NCBI RefSeq assembly: GCF_012927405.1
Contig: NZ_JABBGM010000006.1
Coordinates: 124,001 to 188,000 of the forward strand
Reading direction: 5' to 3'
Source of the DNA: Novosphingobium olei
GTDB lineage: Bacteria; Pseudomonadota; Alphaproteobacteria; Sphingomonadales; Sphingomonadaceae
Length of the DNA: 64,000 bases
The position numbers were made by a program, and so were the translations under genes. The number at the start of each line of letters is the position of its first letter. Within the stretch, counting starts at the first letter, position 1. The notes under the pieces were generated by a model, which was not told the DNA's origin, ran no database searches, and saw only the letters and a program-made list of their open reading frames with translations. This document shows positions 9,359-18,393 of this stretch, piece after piece.

Positions 9359-10738
9359 GTGACATCTTCGGGGACCGCCCCCACCATCGTCTGGCTGCGG
9401 CGTGATTTGCGCCTGGCCGATCAACCTGCCTTCGCCGCCGCTGCGGAAAGCGGCGCGCCCGTCATCCCGGTCTATGTGCTCGATGACGATGTCGCCAAGA
9501 AATATGCGATGGGCGGCGCTTCGCGCTGGTGGTTGCACCATAGCCTTGCCAGCCTCGACGCAGACCTGCGCAAGCTCGGATCGCGCCTGATCCTGCGCCG
9601 GGGCAAGGTGCACGAGGAACTGGCGAAGATCCGCCGCGATACCGGTGCGCGTACGGTCCATGCGGTCCGTCATTACGAGCCGTGGTGGCGCAATGCCGAA
9701 AAGGCGGTGGCAAAGGTGCTGTCGCTCGAATGCCACGACGGCAACTATCTTGCACCGCCCGGATCGGTAACCACGGGCAGCGGGGGCATGTACAAGATCT
9801 ACACCCCATTCTGGCGCGCGCTGTCCGAACGGATGCCGCCGCACGATCCGCTGGCAAAGCCGCACAAGCTGGAAGCGCCAGCGCACTGGCCGGCGAGCGA
9901 CGACCTGGCCGACTGGGACCTGCTGCCGAGCAAGCCCGATTGGGCGGGCGGCATGCGCGAGGAATGGACGCCGGGCGAAGCGGGTGCGCGCAAGCGGCTG
10001 AGGGCCTTCGTCGAAAAGGCGCGCAAGTACGAAGAGAGCCGAAACCTGCCCTCGATCGAGGGGACCTCGCGGCTTTCGCCCCACCTCCACTTCGGCGAGA
10101 TATCGCCCGCGACGGTGTGGCATGCCGTGGCCGATGCGGGCGGTTCGGTGCGCACGTTTCTGGGTGAGCTTGGCTGGCGCGACTATGCGCAGAACGTGAT
10201 CCTGCAGTATCCCGAATATGGTTCGCGCAATGCGCGCGATGCGTTCGATGCGATCAAGTGGCGGCACGCGACAACCGAACTGAAGGCGTGGCAGCGGGGG
10301 CAGACCGGCTATCCCATCGTCGATGCAGGGATGCGCGAGTTGTGGCACACGGGATGGATGCACAACCGCGTGCGGATGATCGCCGCGAGCTTTCTGGTGA
10401 AGCACCTGCTGATCGACTGGCGCGAAGGCGAGCGCTGGTTCTGGGATACGCTGGTCGATGCGGACTATGGCTCGAATGCAGTCAACTGGCAGTGGATTGC
10501 CGGCACGGGCATCGATTCCAACATGTTCGTGCGGATCATGGCGCCGCTGACCCAATCGCCCAAGTTCGATGCGGCGGGCTACATCCGGCAATGGGTGCCC
10601 GAACTTAAGCACCTTTCGGACGAGGACATTCACGATCCGAAGCGAGCGCCGAAGGGGTATCCTGAGAAGATCATTGGCCATGCCGAGGCGCGGGCGAGGG
10701 CACTGGCGGCGCATGCGGCGATGAAGGAAGAAGCTTAG
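9359..10738 (+). CDS. phrB: Deoxyribodipyrimidine photolyase (class I cryptochrome/photolyase family)
   Basis: Photolyase uses blue light and FAD to split UV-induced pyrimidine dimers. The protein opens with TIVWLRRDLRLADQPAF, the typical antenna-binding Rossmann domain, and its C-terminal FAD domain has LGELGWRDYAQNV, GYPIVDAGMRELWHTGWMHN and NWQWIAGTGID, with the electron-transfer tryptophans evident. GTG at 9359 is chosen as start because aggaaagag precedes it at suitable distance and because it gives 459 residues, the family norm; the open frame further upstream is antisense to the PAP2 gene. Whether it repairs CPD or 6-4 lesions is not decided by eye, but the motifs favour CPD photolyase. 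It stands alone, divergent from the PAP2 gene. Confidence 0.93.
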   Translation: MTSSGTAPTIVWLRRDLRLADQPAFAAAAESGAPVIPVYVLDDDVAKKYAMGGASRWWLHHSLASLDADLRKLGSRLILRRGKVHEELAKIRRDTGARTVHAVRHYEPWWRNAEKAVAKVLSLECHDGNYLAPPGSVTTGSGGMYKIYTPFWRALSERMPPHDPLAKPHKLEAPAHWPASDDLADWDLLPSKPDWAGGMREEWTPGEAGARKRLRAFVEKARKYEESRNLPSIEGTSRLSPHLHFGEISPATVWHAVADAGGSVRTFLGELGWRDYAQNVILQYPEYGSRNARDAFDAIKWRHATTELKAWQRGQTGYPIVDAGMRELWHTGWMHNRVRMIAASFLVKHLLIDWREGERWFWDTLVDADYGSNAVNWQWIAGTGIDSNMFVRIMAPLTQSPKFDAAGYIRQWVPELKHLSDEDIHDPKRAPKGYPEKIIGHAEARARALAAHAAMKEEA

Positions 10739-10885
10739 CGGCGGCCACGTTCCACTGAGGCGTAAAGCGGAGCCCGCATAGTCAACTATTGTGGTTGCCT
10801 TCTATCCACGGGTCTGTTCAGCATTTCTTCCCGGAACCTCGACGCTGCAAAGAGCCATCGTTAAGCCTCGCCTTCCGGAGAAGGA

Positions 10886-12358
10886 ATGGCGATGAAGAGT
10901 GGGTGGCTGCGGCGAGATCTGTTGAAGGCGGCACCCGCTTTGGCCCTTGGCGCAGTGCCGTTTGCATTACGCGCCGGTGTTCCAGGCGATCCAATCGCCG
11001 CTCGGCTCGATGCGTTCCTGAATGATGCCAAGGCTGATGGCATTTCGATTGCTATCGTGCGCGATGGATTGACGCGATACCATGATGCTGGGTTCGCGGT
11101 GCGTGGCGGTGCCCGCGCAAGCAAGGGTACAGTCTACGAGATTGGCTCGATCACCAAGACTTTCACGGGGCTGATCCTCGCGCACGCCATCAGGGAAAGG
11201 CGCGTCGCGCTGACCGACGACGTACGGCGCTATCTGCCCGCCGGTTTCGACAATCTGTCTAAGGATGGGCGTGCCGTCACCTTTGCAGATATCGTCACTA
11301 CATCGTCGGCCTTGCCGGACAACGTTCCCGATTGGAAGGCAGGGCTCGGCAATCCCAGCCCCGCTGAATTACCGCAGCGCGTCGTGGAGTTTTACAAGGA
11401 CTATACGCAGGGGGACTTTCTTCGCGATCTTGCCAAAGCCAGCCTGACAGACACACCGGGCAGGGAGCCGCGCCATTCCAACACCGCGTCGCAATTGCTC
11501 GGTATCGTGCTTTCGCGGATCTATGGACAGCCGTACGCGGCACTGGTCGCGCGCTTTATCGAAAGGCCCCTGCGCATGCGCGAAGGAACGGGCGATATCC
11601 CGATTGAGCGCTTGGCAATCGGCTATGACGAAAAAGCGATGCCGCCGCTCGCAGTGCCCCTGATAATGCCCGCTGGCGGTTTGCGGTATGGCACGGCGGA
11701 CATGGCCCGCTACATCAATGCGCAGATTGCAGCAGACGATCCGGCAATCCTTCAGACTCAGCAGCCGTTGTGGGGAACGCCAGACCATCAAGCCATCGGT
11801 TTTCACTGGATCATCGCCAAGGCAGCCGACAGCCGCCTGTATTATCGGCACAGCGGCGGCAGCTTTGGCTGCTCAAGCTACTGCGAATTCTATCCTTCGC
11901 AGCGTTACGGGATCGTCTTGCTGACCAATCGCGGCAATGGAGACGTGCAGTATCAGCTGGAGCAGCTTGCAGGCGAGATCCACGATATCGTGTGCGGTGC
12001 CCCAGTGGGCCTGGCGCAACTGCGACGTGCGCTCGAAGCCACCGACTATGCCGATGTGCCAGACAGCATTGCCGCGGTGCGGCAGCGGCACCCCGAATTG
12101 CATTTGAACGAGGATCGGGTGAACGAGTGGGGCTATCGCCTATTGTTCGGCAAGCGCGCCCGAGCCGCCGTTGCGATCTTTGCCTACAATGTCGCCGCCA
12201 ATCCGCTCAGTGCAAACGCGCATGACAGCTATGCCGATGCCTTGTCTGCTATAGGGGACAAGGCCGGTGCCATGGCGGCGTACGGGAGAGCCCTAGAGCT
12301 GAACCCGAACAACGATCACAGCGCCGAGAGGTTGGCGGAGCTGCGCAAAGGAACTTAA
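10886..12358 (+). CDS. Tat-exported class C beta-lactamase-like serine hydrolase with TPR-like tail
   Basis: A penicillin-binding-protein-like serine hydrolase. The N-terminus WLRRDLLKAAPALALGAVPF reads as a twin-arginine signal, suggesting folded export to the periplasm. The acylation motif SITK is at about residue 88 (YEIGSITKTFTG). The second motif appears as HSN in place of the usual YSN, and HSGG near residue 325 takes the place of KTG, as in many esterase or peptidase relatives, so penicillinase activity should not be assumed. The last about 50 residues (AHDSYADALSAIGDKAGAM to ALELNPNND) form a TPR-like repeat. SD ggagaagga is strong. Codon choice seems less GC-biased than its neighbours, a weak hint of transfer. 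The gene stands alone. Confidence 0.82.
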   Translation: MAMKSGWLRRDLLKAAPALALGAVPFALRAGVPGDPIAARLDAFLNDAKADGISIAIVRDGLTRYHDAGFAVRGGARASKGTVYEIGSITKTFTGLILAHAIRERRVALTDDVRRYLPAGFDNLSKDGRAVTFADIVTTSSALPDNVPDWKAGLGNPSPAELPQRVVEFYKDYTQGDFLRDLAKASLTDTPGREPRHSNTASQLLGIVLSRIYGQPYAALVARFIERPLRMREGTGDIPIERLAIGYDEKAMPPLAVPLIMPAGGLRYGTADMARYINAQIAADDPAILQTQQPLWGTPDHQAIGFHWIIAKAADSRLYYRHSGGSFGCSSYCEFYPSQRYGIVLLTNRGNGDVQYQLEQLAGEIHDIVCGAPVGLAQLRRALEATDYADVPDSIAAVRQRHPELHLNEDRVNEWGYRLLFGKRARAAVAIFAYNVAANPLSANAHDSYADALSAIGDKAGAMAAYGRALELNPNNDHSAERLAELRKGT

Positions 12359-12390
12359 GGCCCTCCCTTCGCTCGACCTTGCCGTAGCTC

Positions 12391-12771
12391 CTAAAGCGGC
12401 GGTTGCAGCGGCGTCGCCCCGTAGCGCGCCAACAGATCGTCGAGCACGACGACGCTGAGCAGGTTGGCGAAGGCGCAGCCGACCATGCCGTCCTGCCACC
12501 AGACGACTTCGGCCTGCATCGATTCCAGCCCCGGAAGCGTCAGCCAGCACATCGTGCCCACGTGCATGCGGTGGAGCGCCACGGCCGAGAAGCCGCCGAG
12601 CGACAAGTCCTGAACCGTGGTCGGGAAGCTCTTGGCGGCAGATGCGCGCAAGGTCGACGGGATGGCCACGCGGTTGCGCGGGGCGCAGCGGTCCTCTTGC
12701 GCCGAGTATTCGTAGCTGCCCGGTCCGAACCGGGAATCTCGCCATGTCGTGCTCATCGACCCAATCCGCAT
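12391..12771 (-). CDS. PilZ-domain protein
   Basis: A single PilZ domain of 126 residues, the family that binds cyclic di-GMP. The binding signature appears to be present as PRNRVAIPSTLRA (an RxxxR-like element; here the second basic residue is displaced) followed about 15 residues later by DLSLGGFSAVA, matching D-x-S-x-x-G-(G/F). The arginine motif is imperfect, so ligand binding is uncertain. There is no signal peptide and no membrane segment. The start at 12771 has little SD; a second in-frame ATG at 12756 (MSTTWRDSRFG) is equally plausible. It is convergent with the beta-lactamase-like gene and lies just downstream of the SDR gene on the minus strand. Possible roles include motility or polysaccharide control. 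Confidence 0.8.
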   Translation of the reverse strand: MRIGSMSTTWRDSRFGPGSYEYSAQEDRCAPRNRVAIPSTLRASAAKSFPTTVQDLSLGGFSAVALHRMHVGTMCWLTLPGLESMQAEVVWWQDGMVGCAFANLLSVVVLDDLLARYGATPLQPPL

Positions 12772-12826
12772 TCCCGTAACGGTCGGCAGGATGGGCTGAG
12801 TGTGACGTGACGACGTTAACGCGGGC

Positions 12827-13552
12827 TTACGCGGGAGGGTTAACGCGCTCCCGGTGCGGGCTGGCGAAGGGTTCGCCCAGCATCGCGACGATACGGTCGG
12901 CCACCACTTCAGGCTCCTTGATCGTCAGCGGATCTTCGCCGGGGTAGGCCTTGGCGCGCATGGCGGTGCGGGTGGCGCCTGGATCGACAACGGCAACGCG
13001 GATCTTCGACGTGCCCCGCGTTTCGAGCGCATAGCTTTCGAGCAGGTTGTCGAACGCGGCCTTGGAAGAGCCATAGGCGCCCCAGTAGGCGCGGGGCGAG
13101 GCGCCGACGCTGCTGGTGACGCCGACAACGCGCGGGTCGGCGCTTTTCTTGAGCATGCGGTCGAAGCCCATGATCAGCGCTTGCGTGGCAAGGATGTTGA
13201 GCGTCAGCGCGCGCATGAAGTCGCGCTGTTCGATCTGCCACACGGGCGTCAGCACCGGAAGCACGGCGGCGTTGATGACGAGAATGTCGAGCGCATCCCA
13301 GCGCGTGCCGATGGCCGTCGCCAGGCGGGCGATGCCTTCGGGCTCGGCGAGATCGACAGGGGCAATCGTGGCGGTGCCGCCGGCGGCGAAGATCGCTTCC
13401 TCGATCGCCTCGAGATCCTTGGCGGTGCGCGCGACGAGGATGACATGCGCGCCCGCCGCCGCGAGCGCCTTGGCCGTGGCCGCGCCGATGCCCCGGCTGG
13501 CACCGGTGACAAGGGCAACCTGCCCTTCGAACGGCCGTGAATCAGCGCTCAT
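12827..13552 (-). CDS. Short-chain dehydrogenase/reductase
   Basis: An NAD(P)-dependent SDR oxidoreductase of 241 residues. The cofactor motif GASRGIG (TGxxxGxG type) is at about residues 17-23, NAAVLP corresponds to the NAG motif, and the active site has the SS...YxxxK arrangement in SSVGASPRAYWGAYGSSKAA. No additional domain is seen. The gene starts on the last base of the purF stop codon (TGATG), so it is translationally coupled to purF and probably in the same operon. The substrate is unknown; the coupling to purF does not by itself indicate a purine role, since such pairing is common in compact genomes. Confidence 0.9.
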   Translation of the reverse strand: MSADSRPFEGQVALVTGASRGIGAATAKALAAAGAHVILVARTAKDLEAIEEAIFAAGGTATIAPVDLAEPEGIARLATAIGTRWDALDILVINAAVLPVLTPVWQIEQRDFMRALTLNILATQALIMGFDRMLKKSADPRVVGVTSSVGASPRAYWGAYGSSKAAFDNLLESYALETRGTSKIRVAVVDPGATRTAMRAKAYPGEDPLTIKEPEVVADRIVAMLGEPFASPHRERVNPPA

Positions 13553-15021
13553 CAGGCAACCTTGCCCACCGGCAGCGCGAGCTGGCCCTGATCCTCGCGC
13601 TCAGCCATGTCGGTAAGGCGCGTGGGGTATTCGCCGGAGAAGCAGGCGTCGCAGTACTGCGGGCAGGCCTTGTTGCGCTGCGCCTCGCCGACGGCGCGGT
13701 ACAGCCCTTCGATCGAGACGAAGGCGAGGCTGTCGGCCTGGATGAACTTGGCCATCGCCTCCACATCCATGCGCGCGGCGAGCAGCTTGGAGCGTTCGGG
13801 CGTGTCGACGCCATAGAAGCAGGAATGCTCGGTCGGCGGACTGGCGATGCGCATGTGCACTTCGCTGGCGCCGGCATCGCGCATCATCTGCACGATCTTG
13901 AGGCTGGTGGTGCCGCGCACGATCGAATCGTCGATCAGCACGATGCGCTTGCCTTCGACAAGGGCGCGGTTGGCGTTGTGCTTGCGCTTGACGTCCAGAT
14001 TGCGCGCGCCGTCCGACGGCTGGATGAAGGTGCGACCGACGTAGTGCGAGCGGATGATGCCGAGTTCGAACGGCAGGCCCGACTGCTGGGCGTAGCCAAG
14101 CGCTGCGGGCACGCCACTGTCGGGCACCGGGATGACGAGATCGGCATCGGCCGGGGCTTCCACGGCGAGTTCGGCGCCGATCGCCTTGCGCACCTGGTAA
14201 ACCGAACGTCCGCCCATGATGGAGTCGGGGCGGCTGAAGTAGACGTGTTCGAAAATGCAGGGGCGGCCGGCCTGATCGCCGAACGGGCGGTGGCTGCTGA
14301 TCTCGCCATCGAGGCTGACCTGGATCAGTTCGCCCGGTTCGACTTCGCGCAGCAGTTCGGCACCGACGACATCGAGCGCGACGGTTTCGCTGGCAAAGAC
14401 CACCGCATCGCCGAGCTTGCCCATCACCAGCGGACGGATGCCGAGCGGATCGCGGCAGGCGATCATGCCTTCGGGCGTCATGCAGATCAGCGAATAGGCG
14501 CCTTCGACCAGGCGCAGCGCATCGACGAAGCGGTCGAGCAGCGTGGGGTAGCGGCTCGTCGCCACGAGATGAATGATGACTTCGGTGTCGGACGTCGACT
14601 GGAAGATCGCACCCTTCTGGACGAGGTCGCGCTTGAGGAACATCGCATTCGAGATGTTGCCGTTGTGCGCGATGGCAAAGCCGCCCGAAGCGAGATCCGC
14701 GAACAGCGGCTGCACGTTGCGCAGGCCCGATCCACCAGTCGTGGAATAGCGGACGTGGCCGGCGGCCATCATCCCCGGCAGCTCGGCAATTGCCTGGCCC
14801 GAAGAGAAGTTGGCGGCGACATGGCCGATGCCACGGCGCGAATAGAACTCGCGCCCATCAAAGCTGGTGATGCCCACGGCTTCCTGGCCGCGATGCTGCA
14901 GCGCGTGCAGCCCGAGGGCGGCCATGGCGGCGGCATCGCGCGCGCCGAGCACGCCGAAAATGCCGCATTCCTCGCGCAGCTTGTCGCCGTCGCGGTCGTG
15001 AAAGGGATCGGTGATATTCAT
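13552..15021 (-). CDS. purF: Amidophosphoribosyltransferase
   Basis: PurF catalyses the first committed step of purine synthesis, forming 5-phosphoribosylamine from PRPP and glutamine. The N-terminal glutaminase nucleophile is Cys19 in REECGIFGVLG, exposed after removal of a propeptide; FDGREFYSRRG, VRYSTTGG and the Asn-bearing IAHNGNISN follow. The C-terminal phosphoribosyltransferase domain has the PRPP loop VLIDDSIVRGTT (about residue 360). The cysteines near the C-terminus (CPQYCDACF) fit the iron-sulfur-containing Bacillus-type class. At 489 residues it is full length. No SD is obvious before the ATG at 15021. An SDR gene follows with a one-base overlap. No purine-responsive element was recognised upstream. 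Confidence 0.95.
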   Translation of the reverse strand: MNITDPFHDRDGDKLREECGIFGVLGARDAAAMAALGLHALQHRGQEAVGITSFDGREFYSRRGIGHVAANFSSGQAIAELPGMMAAGHVRYSTTGGSGLRNVQPLFADLASGGFAIAHNGNISNAMFLKRDLVQKGAIFQSTSDTEVIIHLVATSRYPTLLDRFVDALRLVEGAYSLICMTPEGMIACRDPLGIRPLVMGKLGDAVVFASETVALDVVGAELLREVEPGELIQVSLDGEISSHRPFGDQAGRPCIFEHVYFSRPDSIMGGRSVYQVRKAIGAELAVEAPADADLVIPVPDSGVPAALGYAQQSGLPFELGIIRSHYVGRTFIQPSDGARNLDVKRKHNANRALVEGKRIVLIDDSIVRGTTSLKIVQMMRDAGASEVHMRIASPPTEHSCFYGVDTPERSKLLAARMDVEAMAKFIQADSLAFVSIEGLYRAVGEAQRNKACPQYCDACFSGEYPTRLTDMAEREDQGQLALPVGKVA

Positions 15022-15204
15022 GGTTTTGGTGGACTCACGCGCTGGACTTACTGGGGCGCGCTGGGCCGCCGGCCAGGGTCGGCGCCCATGTGGCGACCTT
15101 TGTCACAGAACGCAAGGGGATTGCTGCAGGTGCGCTGTCCCGCCCGGAACCGGGGGCGCTATCCAATCGTATCGATGTCAGATTTTTCAAGGAGCTGAAG
15201 AGCA

Positions 15205-15300
15205 ATGTCGACCGATCTCATCCGCAACGCGATCATTGTCGTCGTTGCGCTGTTCGTCGGGCTGCTCACGCTGTCCTACGCAACGCACGTGGTGCTTTGA
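15205..15300 (+). CDS. Predicted 31-residue single-span membrane protein
   Basis: A very short ORF with good coding signs: aaggag (15189-15194) lies 10 bases before the ATG, and the protein is a single clean transmembrane helix. It begins MSTDLIRNA, continues IIVVVALFVGLLTL as the hydrophobic core, and ends SYATHVVL. The N-terminal arginine flanking the helix suggests the N-terminus faces the cytoplasm. It sits alone between purF (divergent) and the MASE1 gene, 64 bases ahead of the latter on the same strand. Small membrane proteins of this size often modulate larger complexes or transporters, but nothing here shows a partner. I do not recognise a family. It is too short for usual gene finders and may be missing from existing annotations. 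Confidence 0.55.
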   Translation: MSTDLIRNAIIVVVALFVGLLTLSYATHVVL

Positions 15301-15364
15301 GCCGCCGAGCAGGCTCATGCCGGGGTTAGGTCCGCCTTAATCATTGGCCGTCATGTAACGGACG

Positions 15365-16267
15365 ATGCAACGCGCCCGCGAGTCCCGTTCGTGCACGGTC
15401 ACCGTCATCGTTTATGCGATGGCGGTCAGCTATTCGATCCTGGTCAGCCGCTTCGAAGGCGGAATCGCGATGATCTGGGTCGGTGGGCCGGTATTGGCTG
15501 CGCGGCTGGTCGAAACGCCCCGCCCGCTGTGGCTGCGGACCCTATTGTGGTGCATGCTGGTCAATGTCGTGATCACCGGTTGCATCGGGCTCGGCTGGCG
15601 GCCGGCGGTTCCACTCGCGGTGGTCAACGTGGCCGAGGCGACGGGTGCGGCCCTGATATTGCGTGTCCTGCTCCGATCGTGTTGGCCCGAAGATGCGCTG
15701 GAGCTGGTGGCGGGGTACTACCTCGGCATCGGCCTGCTCGTGCCGCTTGGCGGCGCGGCTCTGGGCACGCTGGTATTGCCGCTGATCGTGCCGTTCCATG
15801 GCGCGCACAGTTTCTTTCACTGGTTCATCGGCCACGCGGTCGGCCTGATCATGGCTATCCCGGTCTCGCTGACGCTATCGCGCCTGGCGGGAGGGCGCGA
15901 GCGGTTCGAGCACGAGGAGGTCGTTTCGGGCGTGCTGCAATTCGCGGTGATGGCGCTTTTGACCTACGCGGTGTTTACCCAGACCATGCCGGTCTTCTTG
16001 CTCCTGCCGATGGGATTGGCGATCTGCGTTGCCTGGTTTGGCAACGCTTTGATTGCAACCTCGCTGCCGGTCGTGCTCGCCATGATCGGTGGCCGGTTGA
16101 CGCGCGCGGGATACGGCCCGTTCCAGCTTCTCGATCTGCCGCTGGGCGACAGGATGCAGCTCTTTGCACTCTATGCCGCTGCCGCGACGCTGTGCGTGCT
16201 CCCGCTGGTATGTGAGCGTGCCGCGCGCCATCGCCGCCGGGCTACGCTGGTAATGGCGCTCGACTGA
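15365..16267 (+). CDS. MASE1-type integral membrane protein without output domain
   Basis: A 300-residue polytopic protein resembling the MASE1 membrane sensor domain, which is normally joined to GGDEF, EAL or histidine-kinase domains. About eight hydrophobic segments cover the whole length; landmarks include VGGPVLAARLVETPRPLW, NVAEATGAALILRVLL, FHGAHSFFHWFIGHAVGLIMAIP and WFGNALIATSLPVV. The sequence ends soon after the last helix with a short basic tail (ERAARHRRRATLVMALD). There is no catalytic or signalling domain, either in frame or in the neighbouring gene. It may sense a signal through a separate partner or be a remnant. The start at 15365 has no convincing SD and could lie slightly further in. 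Confidence 0.7.
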   Translation: MQRARESRSCTVTVIVYAMAVSYSILVSRFEGGIAMIWVGGPVLAARLVETPRPLWLRTLLWCMLVNVVITGCIGLGWRPAVPLAVVNVAEATGAALILRVLLRSCWPEDALELVAGYYLGIGLLVPLGGAALGTLVLPLIVPFHGAHSFFHWFIGHAVGLIMAIPVSLTLSRLAGGRERFEHEEVVSGVLQFAVMALLTYAVFTQTMPVFLLLPMGLAICVAWFGNALIATSLPVVLAMIGGRLTRAGYGPFQLLDLPLGDRMQLFALYAAAATLCVLPLVCERAARHRRRATLVMALD

Positions 16268-16409
16268 GCGGGAACCGATAGCGCCCTCGCGCGGTTGAGC
16301 GCGCCGAGTGGGCTGGTGGGGAGGCATTGCCAGTTTGGGCGAGTCCCCTTAAGTCCCCCACCGCGCATTCCATCAGGCCATCATTCGGCCTAAGCGAAAG
16401 ACCCGCTGC

Positions 16410-17651
16410 TTGATCCTCTCGCCGTTCGAATGGACCATCGCCAAGCGCTACATGCTGCCGGGGCGAGGGGAGGCGTTCATCGCTCTAGTTGCCGGCATCA
16501 GCTTTGTTGCGGTGACGCTCGGTGTCGCTGCGCTGGTCATCGTGATGAGCGTGATGAACGGTTTCCGCGCGGAACTGCTCGAAAAGATCGTGGGGCTGAA
16601 CGGCCATGCCATCATCCAGGCCTATGGCGGCCGGCTCGACGATTGGCAGGACATCCTCAAGAAGGTCGAGGCGACGCCCGGCGTCACCCGCGCCTCGCCA
16701 TTGATCGAACAGCCACTGCTTGCGACCTTCAATGGCCGGGTCGAGGCAATTCTTGTGCGCGGCAATACCAAGCCCGATCTCAAGCGGCTGTCTGAGAAGG
16801 TCGTCGCAGGCAATTTCGCTTCGCTGACCGAGAATTCGGGCAACGTCGCGATCGGATCGCGGCTGGCCGAAAATCTGGGCGTGCGGATCGGCGATACGAT
16901 CACGATCATCAATCCGGCGGGGCGCTCGACCCCATTCGGCACGGTGCCGCGCCAGGTCGGCTATACGGTGTCGGCAATCTTCGAGATCGGGGTCTACGAC
17001 TACGATAACGCCTATGTCGTGATGCCGATACCCGACGCCCAGACCCTGCTGCTGACCGGCGATACTATCGGCATGATCGAGGTGACCACGACCAATGCCG
17101 ACACCGCGATGCAGACGATGGCGCCAATCAAGCAGGCGCTGGCGGGGCGCGCGGTCGTGACGGACTGGAAGACGATGAACGCCAGCCTGTTCGAGGCGCT
17201 TGCGGTGGAGCGCGTGGCGATGTTCGTGGTTCTGTCGATCATCGTGTTGGTCGCCGTGTTCAACATCCTTTCGTCGCTGATCATGCTGGTGCGCGCCAAG
17301 ACGCGCGACATCGCAATCTTGCGGACCATGGGGGCGACACGCAGAAGCCTGCTCAAGATCTTCGTCACCATCGGTTTCGTGATCGGTGCGTGCGGAACGC
17401 TGGGTGGCCTGATTCTGGGCTTCGTCTTCCTGTTTTTCCGCCAGCCGGTGGTCCACGCGGTGGAGTACCTGACAGGACAGAACCTGTGGGACCCGTCCAT
17501 CCGCTTCCTGACCGACCTGCCAAGCCGCAGCGATCCGGTCGAAATCACGGTGATTTGCATTATGGCGCTTGTGCTGAGCTTTCTTGCCACGCTCTATCCG
17601 GCGCTGAAGGCAGCAAGCACTGATCCCGTTCAGGTGCTGCGCTATGAGTGA
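16410..17651 (+). CDS. lolC: Lipoprotein-releasing ABC transporter permease, LolC/LolE family
   Basis: Membrane subunit of the Lol transporter, which detaches outer-membrane lipoproteins from the inner membrane and hands them to LolA. The protein has one N-terminal membrane helix (about residues 24-48), a large periplasmic MacB-like domain with [11 protein letters not shown] and [17 protein letters not shown], then three helices in the C-terminal FtsX-like part ([26 protein letters not shown]). The TTG at 16410 is the likely start because homologues begin in the same way ([14 protein letters not shown]), even though no good SD precedes it; the next ATG would remove part of the first cytoplasmic segment. 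Only one permease gene is present, which suggests a LolF-like homodimer. It overlaps lolD by 8 bases. Confidence 0.92.
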   Translation: MILSPFEWTIAKRYMLPGRGEAFIALVAGISFVAVTLGVAALVIVMSVMNGFRAELLEKIVGLNGHAIIQAYGGRLDDWQDILKKVEATPGVTRASPLIEQPLLATFNGRVEAILVRGNTKPDLKRLSEKVVAGNFASLTENSGNVAIGSRLAENLGVRIGDTITIINPAGRSTPFGTVPRQVGYTVSAIFEIGVYDYDNAYVVMPIPDAQTLLLTGDTIGMIEVTTTNADTAMQTMAPIKQALAGRAVVTDWKTMNASLFEALAVERVAMFVVLSIIVLVAVFNILSSLIMLVRAKTRDIAILRTMGATRRSLLKIFVTIGFVIGACGTLGGLILGFVFLFFRQPVVHAVEYLTGQNLWDPSIRFLTDLPSRSDPVEITVICIMALVLSFLATLYPALKAASTDPVQVLRYE

Positions 17652-18333
17652 CGCGGCCAATTCCGCTCCGGTGGTCCGGCTTGACAATCTGCGCCGCAGC
17701 TTCACGCAAGGCGGCGTGACCATCGACGTCCTGCGCGGCGTGAACCTTGAAATCCGTCCGGGTGAAATCGTCGCCCTGCTGGGACCATCGGGTTCGGGCA
17801 AGTCGACCATGCTCCAGGCGGTTGGACTGCTCGAAGGCGGGTTCGAGGGGCTGATCGAGATCGCCGGCATCAACGCTTCGGCACTGTCGGGCGATGCGCG
17901 CACCACATTGCGGCGCGATCACCTTGGCTTCGTCTATCAATTCCATCACTTGCTGCCCGATTTCAATGCGACCGAGAACGTCGTTTTGCCGCAGATGGTG
18001 GCAGGCAGGACTGCAGCAGATGCAAAGGCGCGCGCGGAGGAACTGCTGGCGGCGCTGGGGCTCGGGCATCGGCTCGACCATCGTCCCAACCAGCTTTCCG
18101 GCGGCGAGCAGCAGCGCGTGGCGGTGGCGAGAGCGCTTGCCAACCGGCCAGCGCTGGTGCTGGCGGACGAGCCGACGGGCAATCTTGACGAAGCGACGGC
18201 TGACCGCGTGCTTGAGGAGTTTCTGAAGCTGGTGCGCGGGGAGGGCAGTGCGGCGCTCATCGCGACGCACAACGAACGCCTCGCCTTGCGCATGGACCGG
18301 GTCGTCCGGCTGCATGAAGGCGTGCTCGTATAG
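17644..18333 (+). CDS. lolD: Lipoprotein-releasing ABC transporter ATP-binding subunit
   Basis: The ATPase that powers the Lol transporter. All ABC motifs are present in order in 229 residues: Walker [10 protein letters not shown] (about residues 47-55), Q-loop in [18 protein letters not shown], signature [15 protein letters not shown], Walker [13 protein letters not shown], and the H-loop ATHNERLA. The [14 protein letters not shown] stretch is the LolD-specific motif, distinguishing it from MacB or FtsE. It overlaps lolC by 8 bases and is clearly its partner. The product is peripheral on the cytoplasmic face of the inner membrane. Confidence is high. Confidence 0.95.
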   Translation: MSDAANSAPVVRLDNLRRSFTQGGVTIDVLRGVNLEIRPGEIVALLGPSGSGKSTMLQAVGLLEGGFEGLIEIAGINASALSGDARTTLRRDHLGFVYQFHHLLPDFNATENVVLPQMVAGRTAADAKARAEELLAALGLGHRLDHRPNQLSGGEQQRVAVARALANRPALVLADEPTGNLDEATADRVLEEFLKLVRGEGSAALIATHNERLALRMDRVVRLHEGVLV

Positions 18334-18393
18334 CGGGACGGGATACGGGAACCCGGTTCGCGCGTTGCAGCGGCGAAAGGAGATCGTACCGTC

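Noticed and set aside
10789..11025. 78-codon ORF on the plus strand before and into the beta-lactamase-like gene
   Set aside because: It overlaps the real gene in another frame, has no SD and is Arg/Ser-rich like other shadow frames.
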